Below, piece by piece: positions 9,091-21,942 of a DNA stretch of 45,568 nt (position 1 is the stretch's first letter; each line of letters opens with the position of its first letter). The position numbers and the translations under genes were made by a program. The notes under the pieces were generated by a model. It was not told the DNA's origin. It did no database searches and was given only the letters and a program-made list of their open reading frames with translations. Location of the stretch: assembly GCA_022824205.1 (NCBI GenBank), contig JAJEAI010000059.1, positions 1 through 45,568 of the forward strand, read 5' to 3'. This DNA is from Candidatus Binatia bacterium (GTDB lineage: Bacteria; Desulfobacterota; Binatia; UBA9968; JAJDTQ01).

Positions 9091-9142
9091 TGACCGGTCA
9101 GCCGGTCAATAAAAACTATAGACATGAGCGCAGACAAGTCAA
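9091..9142 (-). promoter_or_regulatory. Promoter and TetR-type operator of the efflux operon
   Basis: On the minus strand, -35 TTGACT (9137-9142) and -10 TATAGT (9115-9120) are separated by 16 nt. Immediately downstream, positions 9091-9108 carry an inverted repeat, TGACCGG-4 nt-CCGGTCA, which would cover the transcription start. Its size and position suit a TetR dimer that represses its own operon. The tetR ATG follows 15 nt later. Confidence 0.7.
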
Positions 9143-9201
9143 TAGGGCCCATCACCCTTTTGGCGAATTTTCTCGGAACGGCTGGAACGCGGGGAAGCGC
9201 C

Positions 9202-10053
9202 TCACCGGTCGTCGCCGGCGCCCTCCTCATCGGGCGAGCGCCGGTCCCCCTCGGGGACGATCAGGAGCCGGCGGAAGGCGCCCTGACCCTGACTCTTGGT
9301 GGTCAGCCAAGGGTCGTCCTTGAGCGCCATGTGTACGACGCGCCGGTCGCGCGCGTTGAGAGCGTCGATGCTCTCGGTCTTGCGGCTGCGTTTGGCCTTC
9401 TCGCCCAGGCGCAGGGCCATGTCCTCCAGGGAGCGGACACGCCGGCCACGGTAATCTTCGGCGTCGACGATGGGCTGCGGGCCGTCCGGCCCGACCTTCT
9501 CCGCGACGATGCGGCTCACGATGTACTGAAGAGCCTCCAAGGTCTGACCCCGGCGGCCGATCAGCAGGGCGCCGCTGTCGCCCTGGATGTCGAGGACCAC
9601 TTCGGTGGGACCGTGCCCCGGCTTGACCACGACCTTGGAATCGACACCCATCAGTCGCAATATCTCCGTGAGCACCTCCACACCCACCTTCCGGACCTCC
9701 GCCACGCTCTCTCCGACATCCGCGGACAGCTCTTCCGCGGGTTCCTCCGACACGGGCGGATCGCCGGCGGCGTCCACGGCGGGCGTTTCGACCTCGACCG
9801 CCGCTTCGACGGGTTCGCTCTCCCGGGCTCCATCTCCGGAACTCTCATCGGATGCCGCCTCATCCAGCACCGCCGCCACCGCCGTCCGTATGGTGGCACG
9901 GACACGCGCGTTCTGACGCCCGAATCCCAACAGCCCGGTCTTCTCCTCCGCGAGAATGTCCAGGGACACCTTGTCCCGGTCGACCCCCAACAAGCTCAGC
10001 GCCTTGCCGATGGCCTCGTCCAGAGTCTCGCCTTCCGTTTCCACTTGCTTCAT
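9202..10053 (-). CDS. khpB: RNA-binding protein Jag/KhpB
   Basis: 283 aa. The N-terminal Jag-N domain (residues 1-52, ending KTGLLGFGRQNARVRATI) is joined by an acidic, Ala/Glu-rich linker of about 75 residues to a KH domain (LIGRRGQTLEALQYIVSRI) and an R3H domain (DALNARDRRVVHMALKDDP). It is a cytoplasmic RNA-binding protein that in many bacteria is encoded next to yidC. Here it follows yidC by 56 nt. The start is ATG at 10053 with a GGAGAGG ribosome binding site. In-frame sequence upstream belongs to the yidC 3' end in another frame and was not used. Confidence 0.95.
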   Translation of the reverse strand: MKQVETEGETLDEAIGKALSLLGVDRDKVSLDILAEEKTGLLGFGRQNARVRATIRTAVAAVLDEAASDESSGDGARESEPVEAAVEVETPAVDAAGDPPVSEEPAEELSADVGESVAEVRKVGVEVLTEILRLMGVDSKVVVKPGHGPTEVVLDIQGDSGALLIGRRGQTLEALQYIVSRIVAEKVGPDGPQPIVDAEDYRGRRVRSLEDMALRLGEKAKRSRKTESIDALNARDRRVVHMALKDDPWLTTKSQGQGAFRRLLIVPEGDRRSPDEEGAGDDR

Positions 10054-10109
10054 CACAGGCCTCTCCTCCACGGGGCGCGACAGCCTTCGGGACTGCCGCC
10101 ACGGGGCTG

Positions 10110-11852
10110 TCAGCGCTCTTTGCGGTTGATCATGTACTGCTGAAGGATGCTCAGCAGGTTGTTGATGAACCAGTAGATGGTGAGCCCCGACGGGAAGCTC
10201 ACGAAGATCACGGTGAATATCAGCGGCATCAGCATCATCATGCGCCGCTGGTTGGGGTCGCCGACGGCCGGCGACATCCACTGCTGGATGAACATGCTCG
10301 CTCCCATGAGCAGCACCAACACGGGTACGCCCGCGTCGAACCCGAACAGGGAAAACGGGAGCGACTCCCAGTCGGGACGGGACAGGTCCTTGATCCACAG
10401 AAAGCTCGCGTGCCGCAGTTCGATGGGCGTCAGCAAGGCGTTGTAGAAGCCGATGAAGAAGGGGAACTGCAGGAGCATCGGCAGACAGCCTCCCAGCGGA
10501 TTCACCTTGTTCCGCTTGTAGAGGTCCATCATCTCCTTGTTGAGCCGCGTCTTGTCGTCCCCGAACTTGTCCTTGAGGCGCTGCATCTGCGGCTGGAGCT
10601 TCTGCATGCGCTTCATGGAGACGAAGCTCTTCTGCGTCAGCGGCCACAGCAACAGCTTGATGATGAGGGTGAGCAGGATGATGTCCAGGCCGTAGTTCCC
10701 GGTATAGGTCTCGAAAAAATGCAGGGCCTGCAGCATCGGCACCGAGATGAAGCCGAAGTAGCCGAAGTCGATGGACTCGTCGAGGCCGCGCCGGAAAGAC
10801 TTGAGCAGGTTGAGAACCTTGGGCCCCATGAAGAGCTGGTAGCGGGCGGTGCCGGGCGCACCCGGGTTGCCGGGGGTTCGGATCTCGAGGGCGAAGACCG
10901 TGTCCGAGTAGTCCGCCACGGAAAACCACCCGGACATGGCCTCCCGCCGTTCCGGCGAGAGATTGTTGACCACCGTCGCGGCCGTGTCCACGCCCTCGGG
11001 CGGCAGGAACGCGCTGACGAAGTAGGTTTGGCCGAAACCGACCCAGGAGAGCGAACCGTCCAGATTGAACGGGGTCTTGCTGTCGATTTCCGAAGGACGC
11101 AGAAGGTCGCCGCCGCGCAACGCGATGACCCCCTCGAACCTGGCGTCCTTCTTGATCCCCTTGCTCTGGCCGTGGGTCGTGAAGAGCAGGCCCGGCGCCT
11201 GAGGAGCCCCTTCCATCGACACGGCCACGTCCATGGCATAACTGGAACCGGTGAAGGTGAACTGCTTGACCACGCGGCGCCCCGCCGCCGTCACGCCCGA
11301 GAAGGTGACGCTGCCGCTATCGCCGCTCCCCAGCTTGAGGTCCCCGCCCTGCACGTCGTACACGATGCCCTGGTCCGTCCCCGACCGCGTGCCGCGCACG
11401 CGCAGCCCCAGCGGGTATTCCATGCCGGGGAGATGGGAAACCATCTCGATCAACGGGCTGCTCTCGGCGATATCGTCACGGTAGCGCTTCAGCCGGAAGC
11501 TCGTGAGCCGGGCTCCCTGGCTGGTGAAGCGCGCGATGTAGTCCGGGGTCTCCACCGTCACGTCCCTGACGGGGGGGCTCGGTACCGGTTCGACGGGAAC
11601 CGCGCCCGGCAACGGGGTGGTCTCCGGCAATGGGGACGTCCCCGGTAAAGGAGTCGTCGCCGGCAATGGCGCCTGTTCGGCCAACGGAACCTGCCCCGGG
11701 AGCAGGTTCGGAGCCGGCTGCTCCTTTCGCGGCTGCGTCGCGGTTTCCCGGGCCGGCGGCTCGGCCGGTGGATAGAACCGCCTCATGTACTCCTGGTAGA
11801 GGAGGATGATGAGGATCGATATGGCGACCGCGATGAAAGCTCGTTTTTCCAT
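10110..11852 (-). CDS. yidC: Membrane protein insertase YidC
   Basis: 580 aa, Gram-negative long form. TM1 is at 5-22. A Pro-rich linker (about 45-95) contains a run of near-repeats of the PLPxTTPLPG type. A periplasmic beta-sandwich domain spans about 97-360, and five transmembrane helices with the conserved C-terminal YidC/Oxa1 core (QLQPQMQ-type cytoplasmic hairpin, NPLGGCLPMLLQFPFFIGFY, FPSGLTIYWFINN) follow. It inserts and folds inner-membrane proteins, including ATP synthase subunit c, with or without Sec. It sits in the classic rpmH-rnpA-yidD-yidC-jag order, 6 nt after yidD. Confidence 0.98.
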   Translation of the reverse strand: MEKRAFIAVAISILIILLYQEYMRRFYPPAEPPARETATQPRKEQPAPNLLPGQVPLAEQAPLPATTPLPGTSPLPETTPLPGAVPVEPVPSPPVRDVTVETPDYIARFTSQGARLTSFRLKRYRDDIAESSPLIEMVSHLPGMEYPLGLRVRGTRSGTDQGIVYDVQGGDLKLGSGDSGSVTFSGVTAAGRRVVKQFTFTGSSYAMDVAVSMEGAPQAPGLLFTTHGQSKGIKKDARFEGVIALRGGDLLRPSEIDSKTPFNLDGSLSWVGFGQTYFVSAFLPPEGVDTAATVVNNLSPERREAMSGWFSVADYSDTVFALEIRTPGNPGAPGTARYQLFMGPKVLNLLKSFRRGLDESIDFGYFGFISVPMLQALHFFETYTGNYGLDIILLTLIIKLLLWPLTQKSFVSMKRMQKLQPQMQRLKDKFGDDKTRLNKEMMDLYKRNKVNPLGGCLPMLLQFPFFIGFYNALLTPIELRHASFLWIKDLSRPDWESLPFSLFGFDAGVPVLVLLMGASMFIQQWMSPAVGDPNQRRMMMLMPLIFTVIFVSFPSGLTIYWFINNLLSILQQYMINRKER

Positions 11853-11858
11853 GAACGC

Positions 11859-12080
11859 TTACGGTACCGGGTCATAGCCGCCGGCGTGGAGCGGGTGACA
11901 GCGGAGGATCCTCAAGGCGCCGAGCCAGAGGCCCCTGACGGCGCCGTGACGGTCCACGGCCTGCAAGGTGTAGGCCGAACAAGTGGGGAAGAAGCGGCAG
12001 CAGGGCGGCAGCAACGGCGAGAGAAGCCGCTGGTAGGCTCTGATGCAGACGCGCACGGCCGTGCGGGCTATGGTCGTCAT
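11859..12080 (-). CDS. yidD: Membrane protein insertion efficiency factor YidD
   Basis: 73 aa. It has the conserved YidD pattern [25 protein letters not shown], with three clustered cysteines, and [12 protein letters not shown] at the C-terminus. It is a small amphipathic membrane-associated protein that assists YidC. The ATG begins 5 nt after the rnpA stop and the gene ends 6 nt before yidC, so the genes are co-transcribed. Confidence 0.96.
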   Translation of the reverse strand: MTTIARTAVRVCIRAYQRLLSPLLPPCCRFFPTCSAYTLQAVDRHGAVRGLWLGALRILRCHPLHAGGYDPVP

Positions 12081-12085
12081 CCAAT

Positions 12086-12442
12086 TTACCGGGTGTTCGG
12101 CTTCGGGCCGATCACCTTGCGGAGCTCCGCGGTCACCGCCGCGTAGCTCATGTCTCCCGCGCCCTTGCGCGCGATCACCACGGTATCCTGATCCGGGCGA
12201 AAGTTTTGCTGCCCACGACGGAAAAATTCACGCAGCATGCGCTTCACGCGGTTGCGGACCACCGCATTTCCCACCTTCGAGCTGACCGTGACCCCCAGCC
12301 GTTTGCCCAGATGGTCGTTGTCTTTGCGGATGATGATGAAGTGCGGCGTGAAGAACTTCCGGCCCCTGCGAGCCAGCAGCAGGAACTCGGAACGTCTGGT
12401 CAGGCGGGCTTCCTTCGGGAAACTCTCCCGCACACGGGACAA
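12086..12442 (-). CDS. rnpA: Ribonuclease P protein component
   Basis: 118 aa, basic. The RNase P protein signature [19 protein letters not shown] is present, with [17 protein letters not shown] near the N-terminus. It is the protein cofactor of the RNase P ribozyme that matures tRNA 5' ends. Nine nt separate it from rpmH, as in most bacteria. Confidence 0.97.
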   Translation of the reverse strand: MSRVRESFPKEARLTRRSEFLLLARRGRKFFTPHFIIIRKDNDHLGKRLGVTVSSKVGNAVVRNRVKRMLREFFRRGQQNFRPDQDTVVIARKGAGDMSYAAVTAELRKVIGPKPNTR

Positions 12443-12451
12443 CGGGCCGTC

Positions 12452-12613
12452 CTAGGAGCGAGGACCCTTGGGTGGGATGACGACGGTCAACCGCTTCCTT
12501 CCCTTGGCCCGACGGCGCTTCAGGACATTCCGCCCGCCGGGGCTTTCCATTCGTGCAAAAAAGCCGTGGGTTCGCTTGCGCCTCAGATTGCTCGGTTGAT
12601 ACGTCCGTTTCAT
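12452..12613 (-). CDS. rpmH: Ribosomal protein L34
   Basis: 53 aa, very basic. [19 protein letters not shown] and [10 protein letters not shown] are the invariant L34 motifs. The protein is about 9 residues longer than the usual 44, with a tail [11 protein letters not shown] after the normal end. ATG 12613 is chosen because it gives the canonical MKRTYQPS N-terminus. The in-frame ATG 13 codons upstream would add a non-conserved segment. It is the first gene of the rnpA/yidD/yidC/jag group. dnaA, often its divergent neighbour, is not there. Confidence 0.98.
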   Translation of the reverse strand: MKRTYQPSNLRRKRTHGFFARMESPGGRNVLKRRRAKGRKRLTVVIPPKGPRS

Positions 12614-12642
12614 TTCCGCACCTTCATTCGTCAGTGTCCCTA

Positions 12643-12671
12643 TTTCTGGCATACGGGGCCGGTCTTGTCAA
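12643..12671 (-). promoter_or_regulatory. Candidate rpmH promoter
   Basis: A consensus -35, TTGACA (12666-12671 on the minus strand), lies 53 nt upstream of the rpmH ATG. At 17-18 nt spacing the -10 is weak (CAGAAA/AGAAAT). The position is right for an rpmH operon promoter, but the -10 match is poor. No DnaA-box cluster was seen between here and 12826. Confidence 0.35.
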
Positions 12672-12826
12672 TTTGCCTGGAGGATCTACCGGTGACCGCC
12701 GATAGAGGCACGTAGCCCGGAAGGCAAATCTGCATCGGACCAGATATCGCTCCTCCAGCCAAAGTTGAAAAGGGCTTTAGCAGCAGCCATGAACCATGAT
12801 AGAAATCTAGGAGCGGGTAGCGAACA

Positions 12827-13456
12827 GTGAGCCTACTACAGGAAATTCAAGCAGCCGTGACCCAAGACGGGTCTGACCTCGGCTCGGTTCTCTTAAAGGT
12901 GCGGGAGTCCCTAGCCTGTCGGAAGCCGACCTCTACAAGCCTCTGGCATGTGTTCTACGAGATCGCTGGGCGCGAGACCAACGTTTTAGACAACATCTCG
13001 TTGAGGTTACCGCTCGCCAGGGACGCCGTGAAACCGGCGGGACATGGACCCGTCCCGATCTCGTCGTTGCTGGCCTAACCACGTTTTTGTATTTGCCTGA
13101 AAGAGTTTTCGACATCGTGACCTTTGAGGTCAAAGACTGGTGGGGACTAGACGTAACCGCCGTCTACGAAGCGCTCGCCCATCACAGGGCATCCACGCGC
13201 TCCTACGTGTTGGCGCCCATTCCGAATGCGTCGCAGGACGACGACTATACGAAGCAGTATGTCACCCGCATCGAGGAAGAAGCGGAGCGCCACGGAATCG
13301 GTTTCATTGTTGCGGAAGACCCCCAATGAGTACGACACCTGGGAGGAACGCGTCGGAGCCACTTATCGAGAACCGTCCCCTCACGCCCTTAATGATTTCA
13401 TCTCCCTTCAATTTTCTGAAAGGGCAAAGAATGAGATCGTGCAGTGGTTTAAGTAA
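12827..13456 (+). pseudogene. Frameshifted gene: AbiTii-like N-terminus joined to a PD-(D/E)XK-like nuclease
   Basis: Three reading-frame segments read through as one protein of about 205 residues. GTG 12827 gives SLLQEIQAAVTQDGSDLGSV, which resembles the start of AbiTii-domain proteins. Near 12895-12915 the frame shifts back by one into SLSEADLYKPLACVLRDRW, then GTWTRPDLVV and FDIVTFEVKDW, a D...ExK pattern like PD-(D/E)XK nucleases. At the C-run 13319-13323 the frame shifts forward by one into NEYDTWEERVG and LNDFISLQFSERAKNEIVQWF. The two shifts compensate. The gene is either decayed or affected by indel errors. Function is inferred from motif layout only. It opens a plus-strand island among minus-strand genes. 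Confidence 0.6.
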
Positions 13457-13536
13457 GTCGCCATTATACAACTGCAGGGGCTGCGCCGATTTTCGGTGCC
13501 ACCAAGTGGCTTGCCAAATGAGCCGGATTTGAGCAG

Positions 13537-13836
13537 TTGTACCCGAGAGTCCTTGAACGGTTTAGGTCTCGCATCCGCGAGCGGCGTTATGTGGTCACAG
13601 TCCATGCCTTGGACGAGATCGACGAAGACGCGCTGTCGGTATTCGACGTGGAGCGGGCGATTCTCACGGGAGAGATCATTCAACGGCAACGCGATCCAAC
13701 CACTCGCGAATGGAAGTACTTGGTCCGCGGTAATGCCATCGATGGACGGCAGATAGTGGTGGTCACCAAGCTGGGATTGACGGACAAACTTGTTGTGATC
13801 ACAGCATGGGTCAATGATGAACAAGCTGAAGTGTGA
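13537..13836 (+). CDS. DUF4258 family protein, probable toxin of a TA-like pair
   Basis: 99 aa. The core RRYVVTVHALDEIDEDALSVFDVERAIL..GEI..RQRDPTTREWKYLVRG..IDGRQIVVVTKL fits the small DUF4258 fold, which is often found beside YgiT-type zinc-finger proteins. The start is a TTG at 13537, the first possible start after an in-frame stop at 13519, and no strong ribosome binding site is visible. The 3' end overlaps the next gene by 23 nt, which supports coupling. Toxicity is inferred from the family context, not seen in the sequence. Confidence 0.75.
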   Translation: MYPRVLERFRSRIRERRYVVTVHALDEIDEDALSVFDVERAILTGEIIQRQRDPTTREWKYLVRGNAIDGRQIVVVTKLGLTDKLVVITAWVNDEQAEV

Positions 13837-14062
13837 CATATGCGGAAAGCAGGGAGCCCAGATCCGCCAAGTGTCCCGGAGCTATGGCTCCGGGAAGAAC
13901 TTGCTGGTGATCGACGAAATTCCGTTGATCTCGTGCTCTCATTGCGGTGAAAGCTATTTCACTGCCGAGACGCTTCATGAGGTCGAACGGATAAAGCTCC
14001 ATCGGAAAGGCTTCGCGGAGACAAAGCCGGTGTCCGTGGCGAGGTTCCATCAGGTAGCCTGA
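13814..14062 (+). CDS. YgiT-type zinc finger protein, probable antitoxin partner
   Basis: 82 aa. Two CxxC knuckles (Cys7/Cys10 and Cys41/Cys44, in KCDICGK and SCSHCGESY) flank VIDEIPLI, the layout of the MqsA N-terminal zinc-binding domain. No HTH domain follows, so this is the short YgiT form. The start is ATG 13814 or the adjacent ATG 13817. It overlaps the DUF4258 gene and converges on gpsA, 60 nt away, with no obvious terminator between. Confidence 0.8.
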   Translation: MMNKLKCDICGKQGAQIRQVSRSYGSGKNLLVIDEIPLISCSHCGESYFTAETLHEVERIKLHRKGFAETKPVSVARFHQVA

Positions 14063-14122
14063 CTGCTGCCGGCAACCCTGCTCAACCGCTCTGGAGATTA
14101 CCTCCTCCCGATTCGCTTCTCC

Positions 14123-15118
14123 TCAGTCCGTCTCCGCCTTCTGGGTGCGCCCCATGAGGTCGCGGACGGCTTGCATGGGCTCCTTGTCTTCGTAGAGGAC
14201 GCGGTACATCTGCGCGACGATGGGCATCTCGACGCCGTGGCGTTGGGCCAGGAGGTGGACGGTGCGGGTGTTGCGGACGCCTTCGGCGACCATGCGGGTC
14301 CCGGCGACGACGTCGGCGAGGCGCCGTCCCTGACCGAGTTGGAAGCCGAGATTGCGGTTGCGGCTCAGGTGGCCGGTGCAGGTGAGCACGAGGTCACCGA
14401 GACCGGGGAGGCCGGACAACGTCATCGGGTCGGCCCCCATCTTCACGGCCAGACGGGTCATCTCGGCGAGACCGCGGGTGATGAGCGCGGCCCGGGCGTT
14501 GTGCCCGAGTTCCAGGCCGTCGCTCACGCCGGCGGCGATGGCGATGACGTTCTTGATGACGCCGCCCAACTGGACTCCGACGACGTCGGTGGACGTGTAG
14601 ACGCGGAATTCAGGGGAACCGAGGCTTTGCTGCACGTTGCGCGCTACGGCGGGGGCGGCGCTGGCGGCGGTGACGGCGGCCGGTAGTCCCTTGGCCACTT
14701 CCAGGGCGAAGGTGGGGCCGGAAAGGAAGGCGTGCCGGTCGGGTTTTCCCAGAACGTCCGCCAGCACGTCGCCCATGGTCATCAGCGTCGCTTCTTCGAT
14801 TCCCTTGGAGCCGCAGCACACGATGGTCTCGGAGGTCACGAAGGGCGCCGCCTCCGTCATGACCTCGCGCAGGACGTGGGACGGGGTCACGCAGATGAGC
14901 AGAGCCCGGCCCGAGGCCGTGACTTCCAGGGAAGAGGTGACCCGGAGGCGGTCGGGGAGCTTGACGGAGGGCAGGTAGGCGGCGTTCTCGCCGGTCTCGC
15001 GGATGCGCGCGAACGTCTCCGCGGAGTGGCACCACAGCGAGACGTCGTCGTACTTCCTGCTCAGCAGCACCGCCAGGGCCGTGCCCCAGCCGCCCGCGCC
15101 TATGATGCCGATGGACAT
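14123..15118 (-). CDS. gpsA: Glycerol-3-phosphate dehydrogenase [NAD(P)+]
   Basis: 331 aa. The Rossmann motif IGIIGAGGWGTALAV is at the N-terminus. GSKGIEE, FLSGPTFALEVAKGLP, GGVIKNVIAIAAG (with the catalytic lysine) and the C-terminal SGLPGLGDLVLTCTG block are all present. It reduces dihydroxyacetone phosphate to sn-glycerol-3-phosphate for phospholipid synthesis in the cytoplasm. It stands alone, with repeats upstream (15160-15368) and gyrA further upstream. Confidence 0.97.
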   Translation of the reverse strand: MSIGIIGAGGWGTALAVLLSRKYDDVSLWCHSAETFARIRETGENAAYLPSVKLPDRLRVTSSLEVTASGRALLICVTPSHVLREVMTEAAPFVTSETIVCCGSKGIEEATLMTMGDVLADVLGKPDRHAFLSGPTFALEVAKGLPAAVTAASAAPAVARNVQQSLGSPEFRVYTSTDVVGVQLGGVIKNVIAIAAGVSDGLELGHNARAALITRGLAEMTRLAVKMGADPMTLSGLPGLGDLVLTCTGHLSRNRNLGFQLGQGRRLADVVAGTRMVAEGVRNTRTVHLLAQRHGVEMPIVAQMYRVLYEDKEPMQAVRDLMGRTQKAETD

Positions 15119-15159
15119 GGCGGAAAGTCAGCGGCGGCCGTACCGTACCGGCCCCACCT

Positions 15160-15368
15160 CGCCTGGATTCCCGCTTCCCAGGCTGTGCCAAAACTCATGA
15201 GGCGGAGACCCCTCGAAACGTCATTCCCGCGGAAGCGGGAATCCAGGCGGGGGAAGCCGGGGGAATACGCCGTTTGCCCCTCTCCACCCCTGGATTCCCG
15301 CTTTTGCGGGAATGACGATTTGGGGCGTTGGTGCCAGTTCTCTTCCGAGCGGAGTCTTGACACAGCCT
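15160..15368. repeat. Cluster of ~80-bp composite palindromic repeats between gyrA and gpsA
   Basis: Within the 329-bp gap: a half palindrome ending at 15179 is broken by a new unit starting AGGCTGTGCCAAAACTC (15180-15196). That unit ends in a complete palindrome at 15223-15242. An inverted 80-bp unit runs from 15289 to 15368, with its palindrome at 15294-15313 and its head AGGCTGTGTCAAGACTC at the right end. The head-plus-palindrome unit is shared with 25798-25878 and 45494-45568. No gene is seen in the gap. Confidence 0.8.
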
Positions 15369-15447
15369 GGTCCGCGGGAATGACGGTTCAGGGGCTTGGC
15401 TGCCATTCACACACCAAGAGCAATATCGCGACCATTGCGCGGTGAGG

Positions 15448-17916
<2,469 letters not shown>

Positions 17917-18019
17917 TGGGCAGGGGTGTTCCTTGTGGGCAAGGCGCGCGGGCGGACCCTGTCAGCCCGTCCGACGTTCCTGAACGCGGCGGAAGGAAAT
18001 CGAAGGGCACCCGCGGACA

Positions 18020-20503
<2,484 letters not shown>

Positions 20504-20582
20504 TTACACTCCGAGGCTTTGGAAAATACGCTCGAACACACGCTCGGATGAGTCGCGAGGACGAACGCCGGTCTTGGACACA

Positions 20583-20612
20583 ATATTAGCATTTGCGCGC
20601 CGGGAATGCCAA
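20583..20612 (-). promoter_or_regulatory. Probable gyrB promoter
   Basis: On the minus strand, -35 TTGGCA (20607-20612) and -10 TAATAT (20583-20588) are 18 nt apart. TGC directly before the -10 makes it an extended -10. The start site would lie about 110 nt upstream of the gyrB ATG. The 240-bp gap between gyrB and the MFS gene otherwise holds only the repeat at 20632-20675. Confidence 0.6.
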
Positions 20613-20631
20613 CGGACGAACCCACCCGGTG

Positions 20632-20675
20632 ATTCCCGCGAAAGCTTGCCCTGGACCCCGATCGGGGGCGGGAAT
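20632..20675. repeat. Variant GCGGGAAT palindrome with enlarged loop
   Basis: ATTCCCGC (20632-20639) and GCGGGAAT (20668-20675) are the same arms as the window-wide repeat, but the loop is 28 nt and contains a small secondary palindrome (CCCCGATCGGGG). It lies between the MFS gene and the gyrB promoter. Confidence 0.6.
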
Positions 20676-20707
20676 CCAGGGGCGGAGAGGCGCCGGCGGG
20701 TCGGCCG

Positions 20708-21895
20708 CTACTCCACCCGGCGAGGCTCCTTCACGAACACGGCGATATTGACCGTTCCCAACGCCAGCACACACGCCAGCGCCTGCCAGGCGATGACGTA
20801 GGAGCCGCTGGCATCGACAATGTAGCCGAACGCAGGGGTACCGACCACCGTGCCCAGCGCGTTGATGGTGATCATGAGCCCCAGGGCCATCCCCGCCCTG
20901 GACTGACCCGCGATCTCGCTGATCAGGGAGTACGAAACACCTTGGTAACCGATCATGGTGAAGCCGCCAAGGAAGGTCAACGGCACCAGGATGAAGTGGG
21001 AGACGCCCTTGCCCAAGGCGCTCAAACCCGCGCACAGGAGCACCGAAATGACGCCGATGAGCACGAGAACCACCTTGCGCCGGCCGCCGTAGAGACGGTC
21101 GCTCACCGTGCCCCAGCCCACCCGGCCGAGCACCGCCCCGCCCTGGGTGATGGACAGCCACTGGCTGGCGTGCACGGTCGAGAACCCGAGCCGCTCCTTG
21201 AGGAACAAGGGCAGGTAGGTCAACAGCGACATCTGCCCGATAAGCAGCAGGGCGGTGCCGCAGCTCACGGCCAGCAGGCTTCGAAGGGGCAGCGGCGGGT
21301 GCGCGGCCCCCCCGGCTCGGGCGCGGTTCGTTCGATCCTCGTCGTCGGGCTCGCGCCAGAGGAACCAGAAGGCCACGCCGAATAGCACGTTCGCCACCCC
21401 CATCCCGGCCAGGGCCGCGCGCCAGCCGAAGGCCGCGGCCAGGGGCGCACCCACCAGGGCGGTGAGCACCCCGCCCGCGGGCACACCGGTCTGCTTGATG
21501 CCCATGGCCGTGGCGCGCTGGCGGCGGAACCACATGAGCACTCCCTTGGTGGAGGCCGGGTTGAGGAAGCTGTAGCCCAGGCCGGTGAGCAGGAAGCACG
21601 CGAAGGCCCAGCCGAAGGACTCGGCCGAGGAGGCGAACAGAACCGCGGTGCCCGCGAACACGTGGCCGATGAAGGACGCGCGGCGCACGCCGAGACGGTC
21701 GCTCAACCAGCCGGCGGTAAAGGAAAAGCCCGCCATGCCGATGTAGAAGGCGGTGAAAAAGAGCCCCACCTGGGCACGGGTCAGACCCAGCTCCTCCTGG
21801 TAGAACGGCGCGAAGGTGTTGATGCCGTATTGCGCCGACGCCCCGATGACGTGGGTGACGGTGACCAGGGTGAGAATGAACAGGGAGAAAGTCAT
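20708..21895 (-). CDS. MFS transporter
   Basis: 395 aa with about 12 hydrophobic segments. MFS motif A appears as GWLSDRLGVRRA after TM2 and is echoed by GTVSDRLYGGRRK in the second half. The central loop (EPDDEDRTNRARAGG) is charged. GVPAGG and NPASTKGVLMWFRRQRATAMG resemble the oxalate/formate and ACS-type branch of the superfamily, but the substrate cannot be assigned. I start at ATG 21895 (MTFSLFILTL). Sequence in frame further upstream overlaps aroQ and is not membrane-like. The gene follows aroQ by 47 nt on the same strand. Confidence 0.88.
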   Translation of the reverse strand: MTFSLFILTLVTVTHVIGASAQYGINTFAPFYQEELGLTRAQVGLFFTAFYIGMAGFSFTAGWLSDRLGVRRASFIGHVFAGTAVLFASSAESFGWAFACFLLTGLGYSFLNPASTKGVLMWFRRQRATAMGIKQTGVPAGGVLTALVGAPLAAAFGWRAALAGMGVANVLFGVAFWFLWREPDDEDRTNRARAGGAAHPPLPLRSLLAVSCGTALLLIGQMSLLTYLPLFLKERLGFSTVHASQWLSITQGGAVLGRVGWGTVSDRLYGGRRKVVLVLIGVISVLLCAGLSALGKGVSHFILVPLTFLGGFTMIGYQGVSYSLISEIAGQSRAGMALGLMITINALGTVVGTPAFGYIVDASGSYVIAWQALACVLALGTVNIAVFVKEPRRVE

Positions 21896-21942
21896 CGGGT
21901 CCCGGCGGGAACGCGGCGGCGCCGGTGGGTGACGCAGTCTGC

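Noticed and set aside
12614..12826. oriC next to rpmH
   Set aside because: No cluster of TTATCCACA-like DnaA boxes, no AT-rich unwinding region and no dnaA gene.
15160..15368. CRISPR array
   Set aside because: The repeats are palindromic, irregularly spaced, in both orientations and lack uniform spacers or cas genes.
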